Source: Adlercreutzia sp. ZJ473
Lineage (GTDB): Bacteria > Actinomycetota > Coriobacteriia > Coriobacteriales > Eggerthellaceae
Assembly (NCBI RefSeq): GCF_013185065.1
Contig: NZ_JAAVTO010000022.1
Location: 1-39,958 of the forward strand
Direction of reading: 5' to 3'
Length of the DNA stretch: 39,958 nucleotides
The number at the start of each line of letters is the position of its first letter. The first letter of the stretch is position 1. Of the stretch, positions 7,689 to 14,797 are shown piece after piece. The translations under genes were made by a program, and so were the position numbers. The notes under the pieces are model-generated. The model saw nothing but the letters and a program-made list of their open reading frames with translations. It was not told the origin of the DNA and ran no database searches.

Positions 7689-7890
7689 GGAAATGGAGTT
7701 CTTCATCTTCCTCCTTGAGAAATACGCGGAGGAGAAGGGCGTAACCGCGACGAACGCATTCGACCAGTGGGACGCTCACGGCATTACGCAGGAGATATAC
7801 GACAACTACGAGATGTACCACAGCGAGCGCATCGAGAACGCCTTCGAGGACATCGACAGCCTGCTGGCGACGGGAAGGCACGCGTGGTAG
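7681..7890 (+). CDS. DUF3791-like small protein, copy 2
   Basis: This protein of about 69 residues is nearly identical to the C-terminal half of the product of 1446-1664. I prefer GTG 7681 because AAGGAGG (7667-7673) lies seven bases before it. The ATG at 7675 would be only one base from that site. It overlaps the end of the preceding gene. The N-terminal part (EMEFFIFLLEKYAEE) is diverged from copy 1, but from 7767 the DNA is the same to within one base over 122. Confidence 0.6.
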   Translation: MPREMEFFIFLLEKYAEEKGVTATNAFDQWDAHGITQEIYDNYEMYHSERIENAFEDIDSLLATGRHAW

Positions 7891-8017
7891 AGCTCCGGCG
7901 CGTCACGGCATGTGGCAGAAGGGCTTGACGAGGGCGCCCATCATCGCTTCGCGGTAGCCTTAGTGCGGCGCAGCGCGCGGCATGACCAGCGAGCCCAGCG
8001 CTGGCGCGGGCTTTGCC

Positions 8018-8035
8018 GTGGAAATAAAATTCCAA
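8018..8035. promoter_or_regulatory. Palindromic operator candidate GTGGAA-N6-TTCCAA
   Basis: It matches the site at 3343-3360 in both half-sites (one base different) and in spacing. It lies upstream of the yedE cluster. I do not see a convincing -10 at the expected distance. Confidence 0.45.
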
Positions 8036-8245
8036 TTTGATCAGGCGATATGCTGACAAGGGATCGCTTGCGCCTGCTGGCTGCACGCCCGCGCTTGCAC
8101 GTTCCCTCTGGGCGCGCGATTCGGGCCGATGGGCGCCTTGCACGCTTGCCGTGCTCTCTTGGGCGCGCTTATAGTAGGGATGTCGCGAGACGGGCTTTCT
8201 TCTGCGCTGCTCGTCGTTTCTGCCTATGGGCGACGTTCTCCATAG

Positions 8246-8362
8246 GGCTCCGAGAGGGCCCGCGGACGCGGTCATCTCGCTTGCGGCTCCGAGGGGAGCT
8301 GCGGGCGTAATCGCTCTGCTCACGGCTCCGAGAGGAGTCTGCGGGCGCGGTTCTTCTGCTTG
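8246..8362 (+). repeat. Three 39-bp tandem repeats with hairpins in the yedE leader
   Basis: Units start with GGCTCCGAG at 8246, 8285 and 8324. Each can fold into a 6-bp hairpin with a small loop: GGGCTC/GGGCCC, GGCTCC/GGAGCT (loop GAGG) and GGCTCC/GGAGTC (loop GAGA). The stems differ in sequence but stay paired. The period is a multiple of three, and the frame would encode a repeated Ala-Pro-Arg-Gly unit if translated. Confidence 0.6.
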
Positions 8363-8489
8363 CGCGCCCGTCTCTTTCTGCGCCGTTTTCCCGTTTGGAG
8401 CTCCTGCGTCGCTTTCGCTGCGCCGCATGCCGTGCGCGCGGCAAAGGCGTCTTGCAGGGGCGCTTTTCAAGAGAAGAAAGAAGGAACTC

Positions 8490-9653
8490 GTGGATTTGTT
8501 CACTCAGAAGAAGGGACTCGCGCTCGCGGGCCTCGTCGTCGGCGTGGGGCTGGCGATCCTGGCGTTTCTCGGCAACCCGCCGAACATGGCGATGTGCGCG
8601 GCCTGCTTCATTCGCGACATGGCCGGCTCGCTCAAGCTGCACACCGCCGCTCCCGTGCAGTATTTCCGCCCTGAAATCGTGGGCCTGGTGGTGGGTTCGT
8701 TCTTGATCGCGGTGGCCACGCGTGAGTACCGCTCGACGGCGGGGTCGTCGCCCATGACGCGCTTCGTGCTCGGATTCATCATGATGATCGGCGCGCTCGT
8801 GTTTTTGGGCTGCCCGCTGCGCATGGTCATCCGCATGGCGGCAGGCGACCTGAACGCGTGGGTGGGCCTCATCGGCTTCGTACTCGGCGTGGGCACCGGC
8901 GCGCTCTTCCTGAAGCGTGGCTTCTCGCTCGGGCGCGAGTACGACACCAACAAGGCGGCCGGCGCGGTGCTGCCCATCTTGCTCATCGCGGGTCTCGTGA
9001 TCAGCATCGCCACGGCCGCGTTCGTCGTGAGCGAGACGGGCCCCGGCTCCAAGCACGCGCCGTGGCTCGCAGCTCTCGTCGTGGCGCTCGTGGTGGGCGC
9101 GTTGGCGCAGAAGGCGCGCATCTGCTTCGCAAGCGGCCTGCGCAACGCGTTCCTCGTGCGCGACTTCGAGATGCTTCTGCCCATCGCGGGCATGTTCGTG
9201 GTCATGGTGATCTACAACCTGGCCACGGGCAGCTTTAAGCTGAGCTTTGACGGCCAGCCCATCGCGCACTCCCAGCACCTGTGGAACATCCTTGGCCTGT
9301 ACGCCGTGGGCCTCGGCGCGGTGCTTGCCGGCGGCTGCCCGCTGCGTCAGATGATCCTGGCCGGCCAGGGATCGTGCGACGGTGCCGTCACCTTCCTCGG
9401 CATGCTGGTGGGCGCTGCATTCGCTCACAACTTCGGCCTGGCGGGCGCGGCTGCGGCGGCGGCCACGGCTGAGACCGCCGCGGTGGCGGGCGGCCCGGCC
9501 TTCGCCGGCCAGGTGGTGCTCGTGTGCGGCATCGTCGTGCTGCTCGTGATCGGCGCGGCCAACGTGCGCAGGCAGAAGGCCGCCGCGTCGGCGCCTGCTG
9601 CGACGAAAGTCCCGGCGCTCGACGCCGACGAGGCCGCCCCGGCGGCCAACTAG
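8490..9653 (+). CDS. yedE: YedE-family putative selenium transporter
   Basis: This polytopic membrane protein of 387 residues is rich in Gly-Ala helices, with about ten predicted membrane segments. Family-typical cysteine-containing turns include GCPLRMV, CFASGLRNAFL and GGCPLRQM. YedE/YeeE proteins carry sulfur species such as thiosulfate, and the subgroup next to yedF and selD is annotated as selenium-related. The GTG at 8490 (VDLFTQKKGLAL) has AAGGAA four bases upstream and begins immediately before the first helix. An upstream start at 8226 would add about 88 low-complexity residues. The C-terminus is an Ala-rich tail. It heads the selenium cluster. Confidence 0.8.
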   Translation: MDLFTQKKGLALAGLVVGVGLAILAFLGNPPNMAMCAACFIRDMAGSLKLHTAAPVQYFRPEIVGLVVGSFLIAVATREYRSTAGSSPMTRFVLGFIMMIGALVFLGCPLRMVIRMAAGDLNAWVGLIGFVLGVGTGALFLKRGFSLGREYDTNKAAGAVLPILLIAGLVISIATAAFVVSETGPGSKHAPWLAALVVALVVGALAQKARICFASGLRNAFLVRDFEMLLPIAGMFVVMVIYNLATGSFKLSFDGQPIAHSQHLWNILGLYAVGLGAVLAGGCPLRQMILAGQGSCDGAVTFLGMLVGAAFAHNFGLAGAAAAAATAETAAVAGGPAFAGQVVLVCGIVVLLVIGAANVRRQKAAASAPAATKVPALDADEAAPAAN

Positions 9654-9761
9654 TCCCCGGCGGTCAACGAGCCCCTGGTGGCAGGTGAGCTCTCGGCGGC
9701 AAGCGTGCGCGAGACACGCGAAATGAAACTTGGGCGCATGCGCCCGCGAGAAAGGAATATC

Positions 9762-9968
9762 ATGATCGAAGTAGATGCCCGCGGGCTTTCTTGCCCCGAG
9801 CCCATGCTGATGGCCACTGACGCCGTGCGCTCCTCGAATGGCGAGGAGGTGCGCGTGCTCGTGAGCTCGGCCACGGCGCGTGACAACGTGAGGAACGTGG
9901 CGCGGAAGGCCAAACGCGAGGCCGTGGTCGAGGAGCTCGGCGCCGACTTCGCGATCACCATCAGGTAG
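9762..9968 (+). CDS. TusA/SirA-family sulfur or selenium carrier
   Basis: This 68-residue protein has the CPEP motif (DARGLSCPEPMLMA) at the N-terminus, as in TusA-type persulfide carriers. The cysteine accepts sulfur, or here plausibly selenium, as a persulfide/selenide from a desulfurase. The start is ATG 9762 with AAAGG upstream. An upstream in-frame ATG at 9678 would add an unrelated N-terminus. It sits between the YedE transporter and DUF3343, which supports a trafficking role. Partner specificity is inferred from context. Confidence 0.8.
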   Translation: MIEVDARGLSCPEPMLMATDAVRSSNGEEVRVLVSSATARDNVRNVARKAKREAVVEELGADFAITIR

Positions 9969-9995
9969 CGAGGGCGAGAGACGGAGGGTAGCGGA

Positions 9996-10256
9996 ATGGG
10001 GAAGGCGATGCCGCATGTCGTAGCGACGTTCTACACGACCACGGCCGCGCTCGCCATGCAGCGAGCGGGCGCGCGGCACGGTCTGCGCGGGCGGCTTGCT
10101 CCCATTCCGCGCCAGCTCTCCGCAGGCTGCGGCTTCGCGTGGCGCGAACCGGCAGCAGGCGGCGAGGAGGCTGTGGCTGCGGCTGCCGACGCCGTGCGCA
10201 CCGCTCTCGAGGTCGAGGGGATCGAGGCTGAGGGCGTGGTACTGCTCGACCTGTGA
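9996..10256 (+). CDS. DUF3343 protein (putative Se/S carrier)
   Basis: This 86-residue protein has the DUF3343 pattern: an N-terminal FYTTTAAL segment, a central LAPIPRQLSAGCGFAW with one conserved cysteine, and a C-terminal helix-strand. DUF3343 members neighbour selenium genes and are proposed, not proven, Se/S carriers. A second member of the same family lies at 13597-13857. Both keep the SAGCG motif. It ends just before the desulfurase gene. Confidence 0.75.
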   Translation: MGKAMPHVVATFYTTTAALAMQRAGARHGLRGRLAPIPRQLSAGCGFAWREPAAGGEEAVAAAADAVRTALEVEGIEAEGVVLLDL

Positions 10257-10272
10257 GACGAGGATGACGACG

Positions 10273-11424
10273 ATGATCTACTTTGACAACGCGGCGACCA
10301 CCTTGCAGAAGCCGCCTGAGGTGGCTCGCGCGGTGGCAGCGGCGCTCTCGTCGTTCGGCGGCGTGGGGCGAGGCGTGCACCCGGCCTCCCTAGCTGCGGG
10401 GCTTGCCGTGTATGAGGCGCGCGATGCGGTGGCGCAGCTGCTCGGCGCGCCGAGCGCTTCCCGCGTGGCGTTCGCTGCGAACGCCACGGAGGCCCTGAAC
10501 ATCGCCATCCGCGGGCTTCTGCCAAGAGACGGCGTTGCGGTGACTACGGCGGCGTCGCATAACTCGGTGCTGCGCCCGCTGTTCGCCGCGCGCGACGAGT
10601 GCGGCTGCGAGGTACGCGTGGCGCCGCATGACGCGCGCGGGGCGCTCGACTACGCCGCGCTCGAGCGCTTGGCGCGCGGCGCTGACCTGGTGGTACTCAC
10701 ACACGCCTCGAACCTCACGGGCGACGTGTACGACGCCTCGCGCGTCGCGCGCATCGCGCACGAGGCCGGCGCGCACGTGGTTCTCGATGCGGCGCAGACT
10801 GCCGGCGCCCTCCCCGTTGACATGGCGGCGCTCGGCGTGGACGTCCTGTGCTTCACGGGCCACAAGAGCTTGATGGGGCCGCAGGGCACGGGCGGCCTGT
10901 GCGTGGCCGCGGATACGGATGTGCCGCCGCTTCTGGAGGGCGGCTCGGGTACGCACAGCTTCGACGAGCGCCACCCGCGCTTCATGCCTGAGTCCCTTGA
11001 GGCGGGAACGCTCAATGCGCACGGCCTGGCGGGCTTGGCGGCGGGCGTGGCGTACCTGCAGGCGCGCGGCGTGGCTGACGTGGCCGCGCACGAGGCGCGC
11101 CTCGTCCAGCGCCTGCGCGCGGGCCTTGCGCGCATGCCGGGCGTGCGCGTGCTCGGCGGCGGGGAGTCCGCGGGGCATTGCGGCATCGTGGCGCTCAACG
11201 TGGGCGAGGCCGACTCGGCCCTCGTGGCTGACCGCTTGGCAGCCGAGTGGGGCATCTGTACGCGCGCGGGTGCCCACTGCGCGCCGCTCATGCACCGCGC
11301 GCTCGGCACCGAGTCCCAGGGCGCCGTCCGCGTGAGCTTCGGCGCCTTCAACACGGAGGACGAAGTGGACGAGTGCCTGGAGGTTCTGGAGGTGATCGCG
11401 CATGACGTATCGTGTGGGCGTTGA
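10273..11424 (+). CDS. Class V aminotransferase / cysteine desulfurase family protein
   Basis: This PLP enzyme of about 383 residues begins IYFDNAATT. It contains the HNSVLRPL segment, DAAQTAG, the PLP lysine in FTGHKSLMGPQG and a catalytic-cysteine loop CTRAGAHCAPLMH near the C-terminus. It resembles the desulfurase family linked to selenium and thiolation genes rather than housekeeping IscS. The likely role is release of sulfur or selenium from Cys/Sec and loading onto the Cys carriers beside it. I prefer ATG 10273 because a GAGACGAGG lies about ten bases upstream. ATG 10264 is nearly as possible. It overlaps the activase gene by 23 bases. Confidence 0.8.
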   Translation: MIYFDNAATTLQKPPEVARAVAAALSSFGGVGRGVHPASLAAGLAVYEARDAVAQLLGAPSASRVAFAANATEALNIAIRGLLPRDGVAVTTAASHNSVLRPLFAARDECGCEVRVAPHDARGALDYAALERLARGADLVVLTHASNLTGDVYDASRVARIAHEAGAHVVLDAAQTAGALPVDMAALGVDVLCFTGHKSLMGPQGTGGLCVAADTDVPPLLEGGSGTHSFDERHPRFMPESLEAGTLNAHGLAGLAAGVAYLQARGVADVAAHEARLVQRLRAGLARMPGVRVLGGGESAGHCGIVALNVGEADSALVADRLAAEWGICTRAGAHCAPLMHRALGTESQGAVRVSFGAFNTEDEVDECLEVLEVIAHDVSCGR

Positions 11425-12166
11425 TATCGGTTCGACAGCGGCGAAGGTGGTGGTGCTCGACGGAGACGAGCTGGTGTTTACCCTGCTTGAGCCGACGGGC
11501 TACAGCAGCGTAGACGCCGCCGAGCGCATCGAGGCGGCGCTCGTACAGGCGGGCTTTCCGCTTGAGGAGTGCGATGTGGTGGCCACGGGTTACGGGCGCG
11601 TGTCGGTTCCCTACGCGCGCAAGGCGGTCACCGAGATCACCTGCCACGGACGTGGCGCGGCGTTTCTATTCGGACCCGATGGCGTGGTAGTAGACATTGG
11701 CGGGCAAGACACGAAGGCTATCGTGCTCGAGCGCGGACGTGTGGCGAAGTTCAACATGAATGACAAGTGCTCGGCGGGAACAGGCAAGTTCCTCGAGATT
11801 ATGGCAAACCGCATGGGCGTCACTCAGGTGCAGCTCGAACAGCTGGCGCGTCGCGGTCATCCGACGCAGATTTCGTCTATGTGCACGGTGTTTGCGGAGA
11901 GCGAGGTTATCTCGCTTATCGGCGCGGGCACCCCGCGCGAGGACATCGCCTGGGGCGTCATCGAGTCGGTGGCGGCGAAAGTGCGCCCGCTTGTGCCGAG
12001 TGTCGCAGGCGCGCGTCATTTTCTCACGGGCGGTCTGTGCGAGAACGACTATCTGGTGGAGCGCCTGTCGGCTCAGCTCGATGCCAAAGTGGAAACCTGC
12101 CCGCAAGCTCGGTTCGCCGGTGCTATTGGCGCGGCCTTGTCGGTTCCGCTTGCAAGTGCGGAATAA
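11402..12166 (+). CDS. 2-hydroxyacyl-CoA dehydratase-type activase (ATP-driven Fe-S reductase)
   Basis: This 254-residue ASKHA-fold ATPase has GVDIGSTAAKVVV (phosphate 1), VDIGGQDTKA (phosphate 2) and the two cysteines that hold the dimer-bridging [4Fe-4S] cluster, Cys123 in NDKCSAGTG and Cys161 in SSMCTVF. Such activases fire low-potential electrons into a partner Fe-S enzyme at the cost of ATP. Its start lies inside the desulfurase gene behind a near-perfect GGAGGTGAT (11388-11396), so expression is coupled. The partner is probably the product of 12312-13466. Base composition looks less GC-rich than its upstream neighbour. Confidence 0.85.
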   Translation: MTYRVGVDIGSTAAKVVVLDGDELVFTLLEPTGYSSVDAAERIEAALVQAGFPLEECDVVATGYGRVSVPYARKAVTEITCHGRGAAFLFGPDGVVVDIGGQDTKAIVLERGRVAKFNMNDKCSAGTGKFLEIMANRMGVTQVQLEQLARRGHPTQISSMCTVFAESEVISLIGAGTPREDIAWGVIESVAAKVRPLVPSVAGARHFLTGGLCENDYLVERLSAQLDAKVETCPQARFAGAIGAALSVPLASAE

Positions 12167-12294
12167 GCGCGGTGCTCTAAGGGGCACGTGCTGACTTCGG
12201 TGTGCTGTTTACGGTTCGGCCAACTTCATCTGCGGCCCACATCAGCTATGACCAGCGTATACAACTAACACACTTCGTCTTATTGGTGGAGCTT

Positions 12295-12315
12295 ATGAGA
12301 AAGAAGAAATCATGA
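12295..12315 (+). CDS. Possible six-codon leader peptide before the dehydratase-family gene
   Basis: ATG 12295, preceded by GGTGGAG, opens a frame encoding MRKKKS. Its TGA overlaps the ATG of the next gene (ATGA). The main gene has only a weak site of its own (AGAAAGAAG), so coupling is plausible. There is no further evidence for translation. Confidence 0.25.
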   Translation: MRKKKS

Positions 12316-13466
12316 CAACACAAGACTTACCTGCCATTTTTGAGGAGTTCGATGAGTCGCGGCGCGCGGGGTTCATCAACGCAATGAACTTCAAGGAAAC
12401 TGGCGGTCGCCTGGTGGGGTATCTGTGCAGCTACACGCCGCTCGAGGTCATTGAGGCAGCGGGTGCCTCCGGTGTGGCACTGTGCGGCATGAGTAACGAA
12501 CCAGTTGCCGAGGCCGAGACGGTGCTGCCTAAGAATCTCTGCCCGCTCATCAAGAGCACCTATGGGTTCGCGCATGCTGACAAGTGCCCCTACACCTATT
12601 TCGCCGACGTCATTGTGGGTGAGACCACTTGTGATGGTAAGAAGAAGATGTACGAGCTGCTCTCCGACATCAAAGACACGTACGTGTTGCAGCTGCCGCA
12701 GGGTCAGGGACGTGCATGGGCTCAGGATGCGTGGCGTGAGGAGGTGCGTCTGCTTAAGGAGGAACTCGAGCGTCGCTACGACATCACGGTAACTGATGAT
12801 GATCTGCGTTCAGCTGCCGAGGTACGCAATCGCTTCCGCCGCGCCATGGTCGAACTCTACGAGCTGCAGGCCAACGTGCCGCCGGCCATGAGCGGTGTGG
12901 AAATGATGACCACGGCGCTGCAGAGCACATTCAGCTTTGATATCAATGAGAGCATCGAGCGCGTGGAGTCGCTGTTCGAGAAGCGTCGGAATGCCTACGA
13001 GGCAGGGGAGCGTCCTATATCAGTTGACGCGAAGCGCATTCTTATCACGGGATGCCCCTCAAGCGGCGTCATCCAGAAGGTGGGCATGGCTGTCGAGCGT
13101 AACGGCGGCGTTATCGTGTGTCTGGATGACTGTTCGGGCGAGCGCACACAAGCCATGATGATTGACCCGCAAGCAGACGACATCCTTGGTGCCATTGCCG
13201 AGCGCTACCTGGCCATCCACTGCTCGGTTATGACGCCGAACTCCGAGCGCATGGACAACACGGCCGCCATGTGTGAGAAGTATCATGTCGACGGCGTGAT
13301 CGACCTCACGCTTACCGCGTGCCATACCTTTGCCGTGGAGTCCGAGCTCATGAGCCGCAAGATGGAAGAGATCGGCGTGCCCTATCTGCAGATCGAGACT
13401 GACTACGCAACGGCCGACCAAGGGCAGATCGACACGCGTATAGCGGCCTTTATCGAAATGCTGTAG
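12312..13466 (+). CDS. Double-cubane-type 2-hydroxyacyl-CoA dehydratase family protein
   Basis: This 384-residue protein has the family segment [13 protein letters not shown] (Cys107), preceded by LCSYTP (Cys39), CGMSNEP (Cys58), CPLIKSTYG (Cys77) and KCPYTYF (Cys92). It has later cysteines in [19 protein letters not shown] and LTACHTF. The single-chain form next to an activase fits double-cubane cluster proteins (DCCP with its ATP-dependent reductase), which reduce small molecules, rather than a two-subunit acyl-CoA dehydratase. No CoA-pathway gene is nearby. Its place between a desulfurase and YedF suggests a selenium or sulfur reduction step. The substrate is unknown. Confidence 0.75.
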   Translation: MTTQDLPAIFEEFDESRRAGFINAMNFKETGGRLVGYLCSYTPLEVIEAAGASGVALCGMSNEPVAEAETVLPKNLCPLIKSTYGFAHADKCPYTYFADVIVGETTCDGKKKMYELLSDIKDTYVLQLPQGQGRAWAQDAWREEVRLLKEELERRYDITVTDDDLRSAAEVRNRFRRAMVELYELQANVPPAMSGVEMMTTALQSTFSFDINESIERVESLFEKRRNAYEAGERPISVDAKRILITGCPSSGVIQKVGMAVERNGGVIVCLDDCSGERTQAMMIDPQADDILGAIAERYLAIHCSVMTPNSERMDNTAAMCEKYHVDGVIDLTLTACHTFAVESELMSRKMEEIGVPYLQIETDYATADQGQIDTRIAAFIEML

Positions 13467-13596
13467 GCTGGTGCGAAACAGCATCGGCGCGAGGGGCGCG
13501 CGGGCTGGCGCTGAGTCGAGGCTTACGACCAAGGCATGCGGCTGCGGCGCGTCAGCCTCGAGTTAGCACAAGGAATCGAAAGGGAAGAAGGTTCTC

Positions 13597-13857
13597 GTGT
13601 CAACGTACGTGATCGCATTCGAGTCGACCCATGCGGCCATGGCGGCCTCGAAGACGCTCGCCTCGGGCAGCGTGGACTTCCAGACCATTCCCGTGCCCAC
13701 CGCGATCAGCGCGGGCTGCGGCATCGCCGTGAGGTTCGACGCGCCTGACCCCGAGGAGGTGCTCGCGCGCATCTTCGGCGCGAAGCGCGACACGGGCCTG
13801 GCCTCCCTCTACCGCGCCACCGGTGACAAGACCTACGAGCGCGTCTGCGCCCTGTAG
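13597..13857 (+). CDS. DUF3343 protein, second copy (putative Se/S carrier)
   Basis: This 86-residue protein starts at GTG 13597 with GGGAAGAAGG upstream. It shares VPTAISAGCGIAV, the conserved-cysteine region, with the DUF3343 product of 9996-10256, but is otherwise diverged. Two family members in one cluster suggest carriers for different donors or acceptors, perhaps one per side of the double-cubane step. It lies 55 bases upstream of yedF. Confidence 0.75.
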   Translation: MSTYVIAFESTHAAMAASKTLASGSVDFQTIPVPTAISAGCGIAVRFDAPDPEEVLARIFGAKRDTGLASLYRATGDKTYERVCAL

Positions 13858-13912
13858 CCAAGGAGGCGGCGGGCCCATCGCCCGCGCGCCGCGAAGGAAA
13901 GGAAGCTCTACC

Positions 13913-14536
13913 ATGACCAAGATCCTCGACGGATTCGGCAAACCCTGCCCCATGCCGCTCGTGATGGCGAAGAAGGAGATCGACGCGGGCTGCCATGACC
14001 TGGCCGTCCAAGTTGACAATGAGACGGCGGTGAAGAACCTCACGCGCCTGGGGAAGAAGACCGGCCTTGCGGTGGCGTGCGACGTCATCGAGGGCGGCTG
14101 GCTCATGACGTTCTCCGAGGGCGACGGCACCACTCCCGCCGAGCCTGATCTGGCCGCGGCCATCTCCGCGGGCCCGGCCTGCTCTGCGGGCGGCGGCTGC
14201 GGATATGCGGTGTTCGTGGGGAAAGACCACGTGGGCGAAGGCGACGGCGAGCTCGGCTACAACCTCATGAAGATGGCGCTCTACACGCTTTCCGAGAGCG
14301 ATGAGGTGCCGGCGAGCCTGCTGTTCATGAACTCCGGCGTGAAGCTCGTGGCGGGTGACGAGCAGCAGATCGTCGACAGCGTGCACGCGCTCGAGGAGAA
14401 GGGCACCGAGGTGCTCGTGTGCGGCACCTGCCTGGACTTCTACGGCGTGAAGGAGAGCCTGAAGGCTGGCGAGGTATCCAATATGTACGACATCCTGGGA
14501 CGCATGCAGGAGGCGGCGAAGGTCATCACGCTGTAG
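13913..14536 (+). CDS. yedF: Selenium metabolism protein YedF
   Basis: This 207-residue protein has an N-terminal TusA-like domain with the CPMP motif (GKPCPMPLVMA) and a C-terminal DsrE-like domain (residues ~95-207: FVGKDHVGEGD ... LLFMNSGVKL ... EVLVCGTCLDFYGV). This two-domain form is the YedF family, which co-occurs with SelD and is implicated in selenium trafficking. ATG 13913 is preceded by GAAGGAAAGGAAG. Upstream in-frame starts would add unrelated sequence. A strong hairpin follows the stop. The conserved cysteines are present. Confidence 0.85.
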   Translation: MTKILDGFGKPCPMPLVMAKKEIDAGCHDLAVQVDNETAVKNLTRLGKKTGLAVACDVIEGGWLMTFSEGDGTTPAEPDLAAAISAGPACSAGGGCGYAVFVGKDHVGEGDGELGYNLMKMALYTLSESDEVPASLLFMNSGVKLVAGDEQQIVDSVHALEEKGTEVLVCGTCLDFYGVKESLKAGEVSNMYDILGRMQEAAKVITL

Positions 14537-14544
14537 CGTTTCGG

Positions 14545-14584
14545 GCGCCCCGCTAGCGAAGAGCCGGCGGGGCGCACTTTGTCT
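14545..14584 (+). terminator. Terminator of the selenium cluster
   Basis: GCGCCCCGC (14545-14553) pairs exactly with GCGGGGCGC (14567-14575) over a 13-base loop, followed by ACTTTGTCTT. It lies 9 bases after the yedF stop. Confidence 0.7.
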
Positions 14585-14752
14585 TCCTGCCGCTCTCATG
14601 GGCGCTCGGCTTGAGGTGAAAAGGCAGGTGACGCGCCTGCGCGAGCGGCGCGTAAAGCAGACCGAGCGGCGGCGGGCGACGTGCGGAAGACGCGCTGCCC
14701 GAGGTTGCCCTCGTGGAAACATCTTTCTAAATTTAAGCGTATTTCCCTAACG

Positions 14753-14758
14753 TATAAT
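14753..14758 (+). promoter_or_regulatory. -10 box of the TetR gene
   Basis: A perfect TATAAT lies in a locally AT-rich stretch. The -35 region is not clear. It implies transcription from about 14765, so in-frame starts upstream of that point are unlikely. Confidence 0.45.
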
Positions 14759-14797
14759 CCCACGCTACGAGAAGAGAAGAGAAATTGGTGGGAGTTC

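Larger units (their letters stand above)
7891..8489 (+). other. Long leader region before yedE
   Basis: No ribosome-bound gene is evident. The stretch holds the palindrome at 8018-8035 and a three-unit 39-base tandem repeat at 8246-8362. The yedE frame is open upstream to 8226, but that extension is low complexity and poor as a membrane-protein N-terminus. Confidence 0.5.

Noticed and set aside
8246-8362. Three regular repeats as a CRISPR array
   Set aside because: The units are directly adjacent, only three in number and diverged, with no unique spacers and no cas genes.
8226-8489. N-terminal extension of YedE from ATG 8226
   Set aside because: The extension is made of repeat-encoded low-complexity sequence, while GTG 8490 has a ribosome site and begins right before the first membrane helix.
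11402-13466. Acyl-CoA 2-hydroxyacid dehydratase (fermentation) operon
   Set aside because: Only one dehydratase-family chain is present, with no second subunit, CoA transferase or acyl-CoA dehydrogenase nearby. The selenium gene context fits a double-cubane reductase better.
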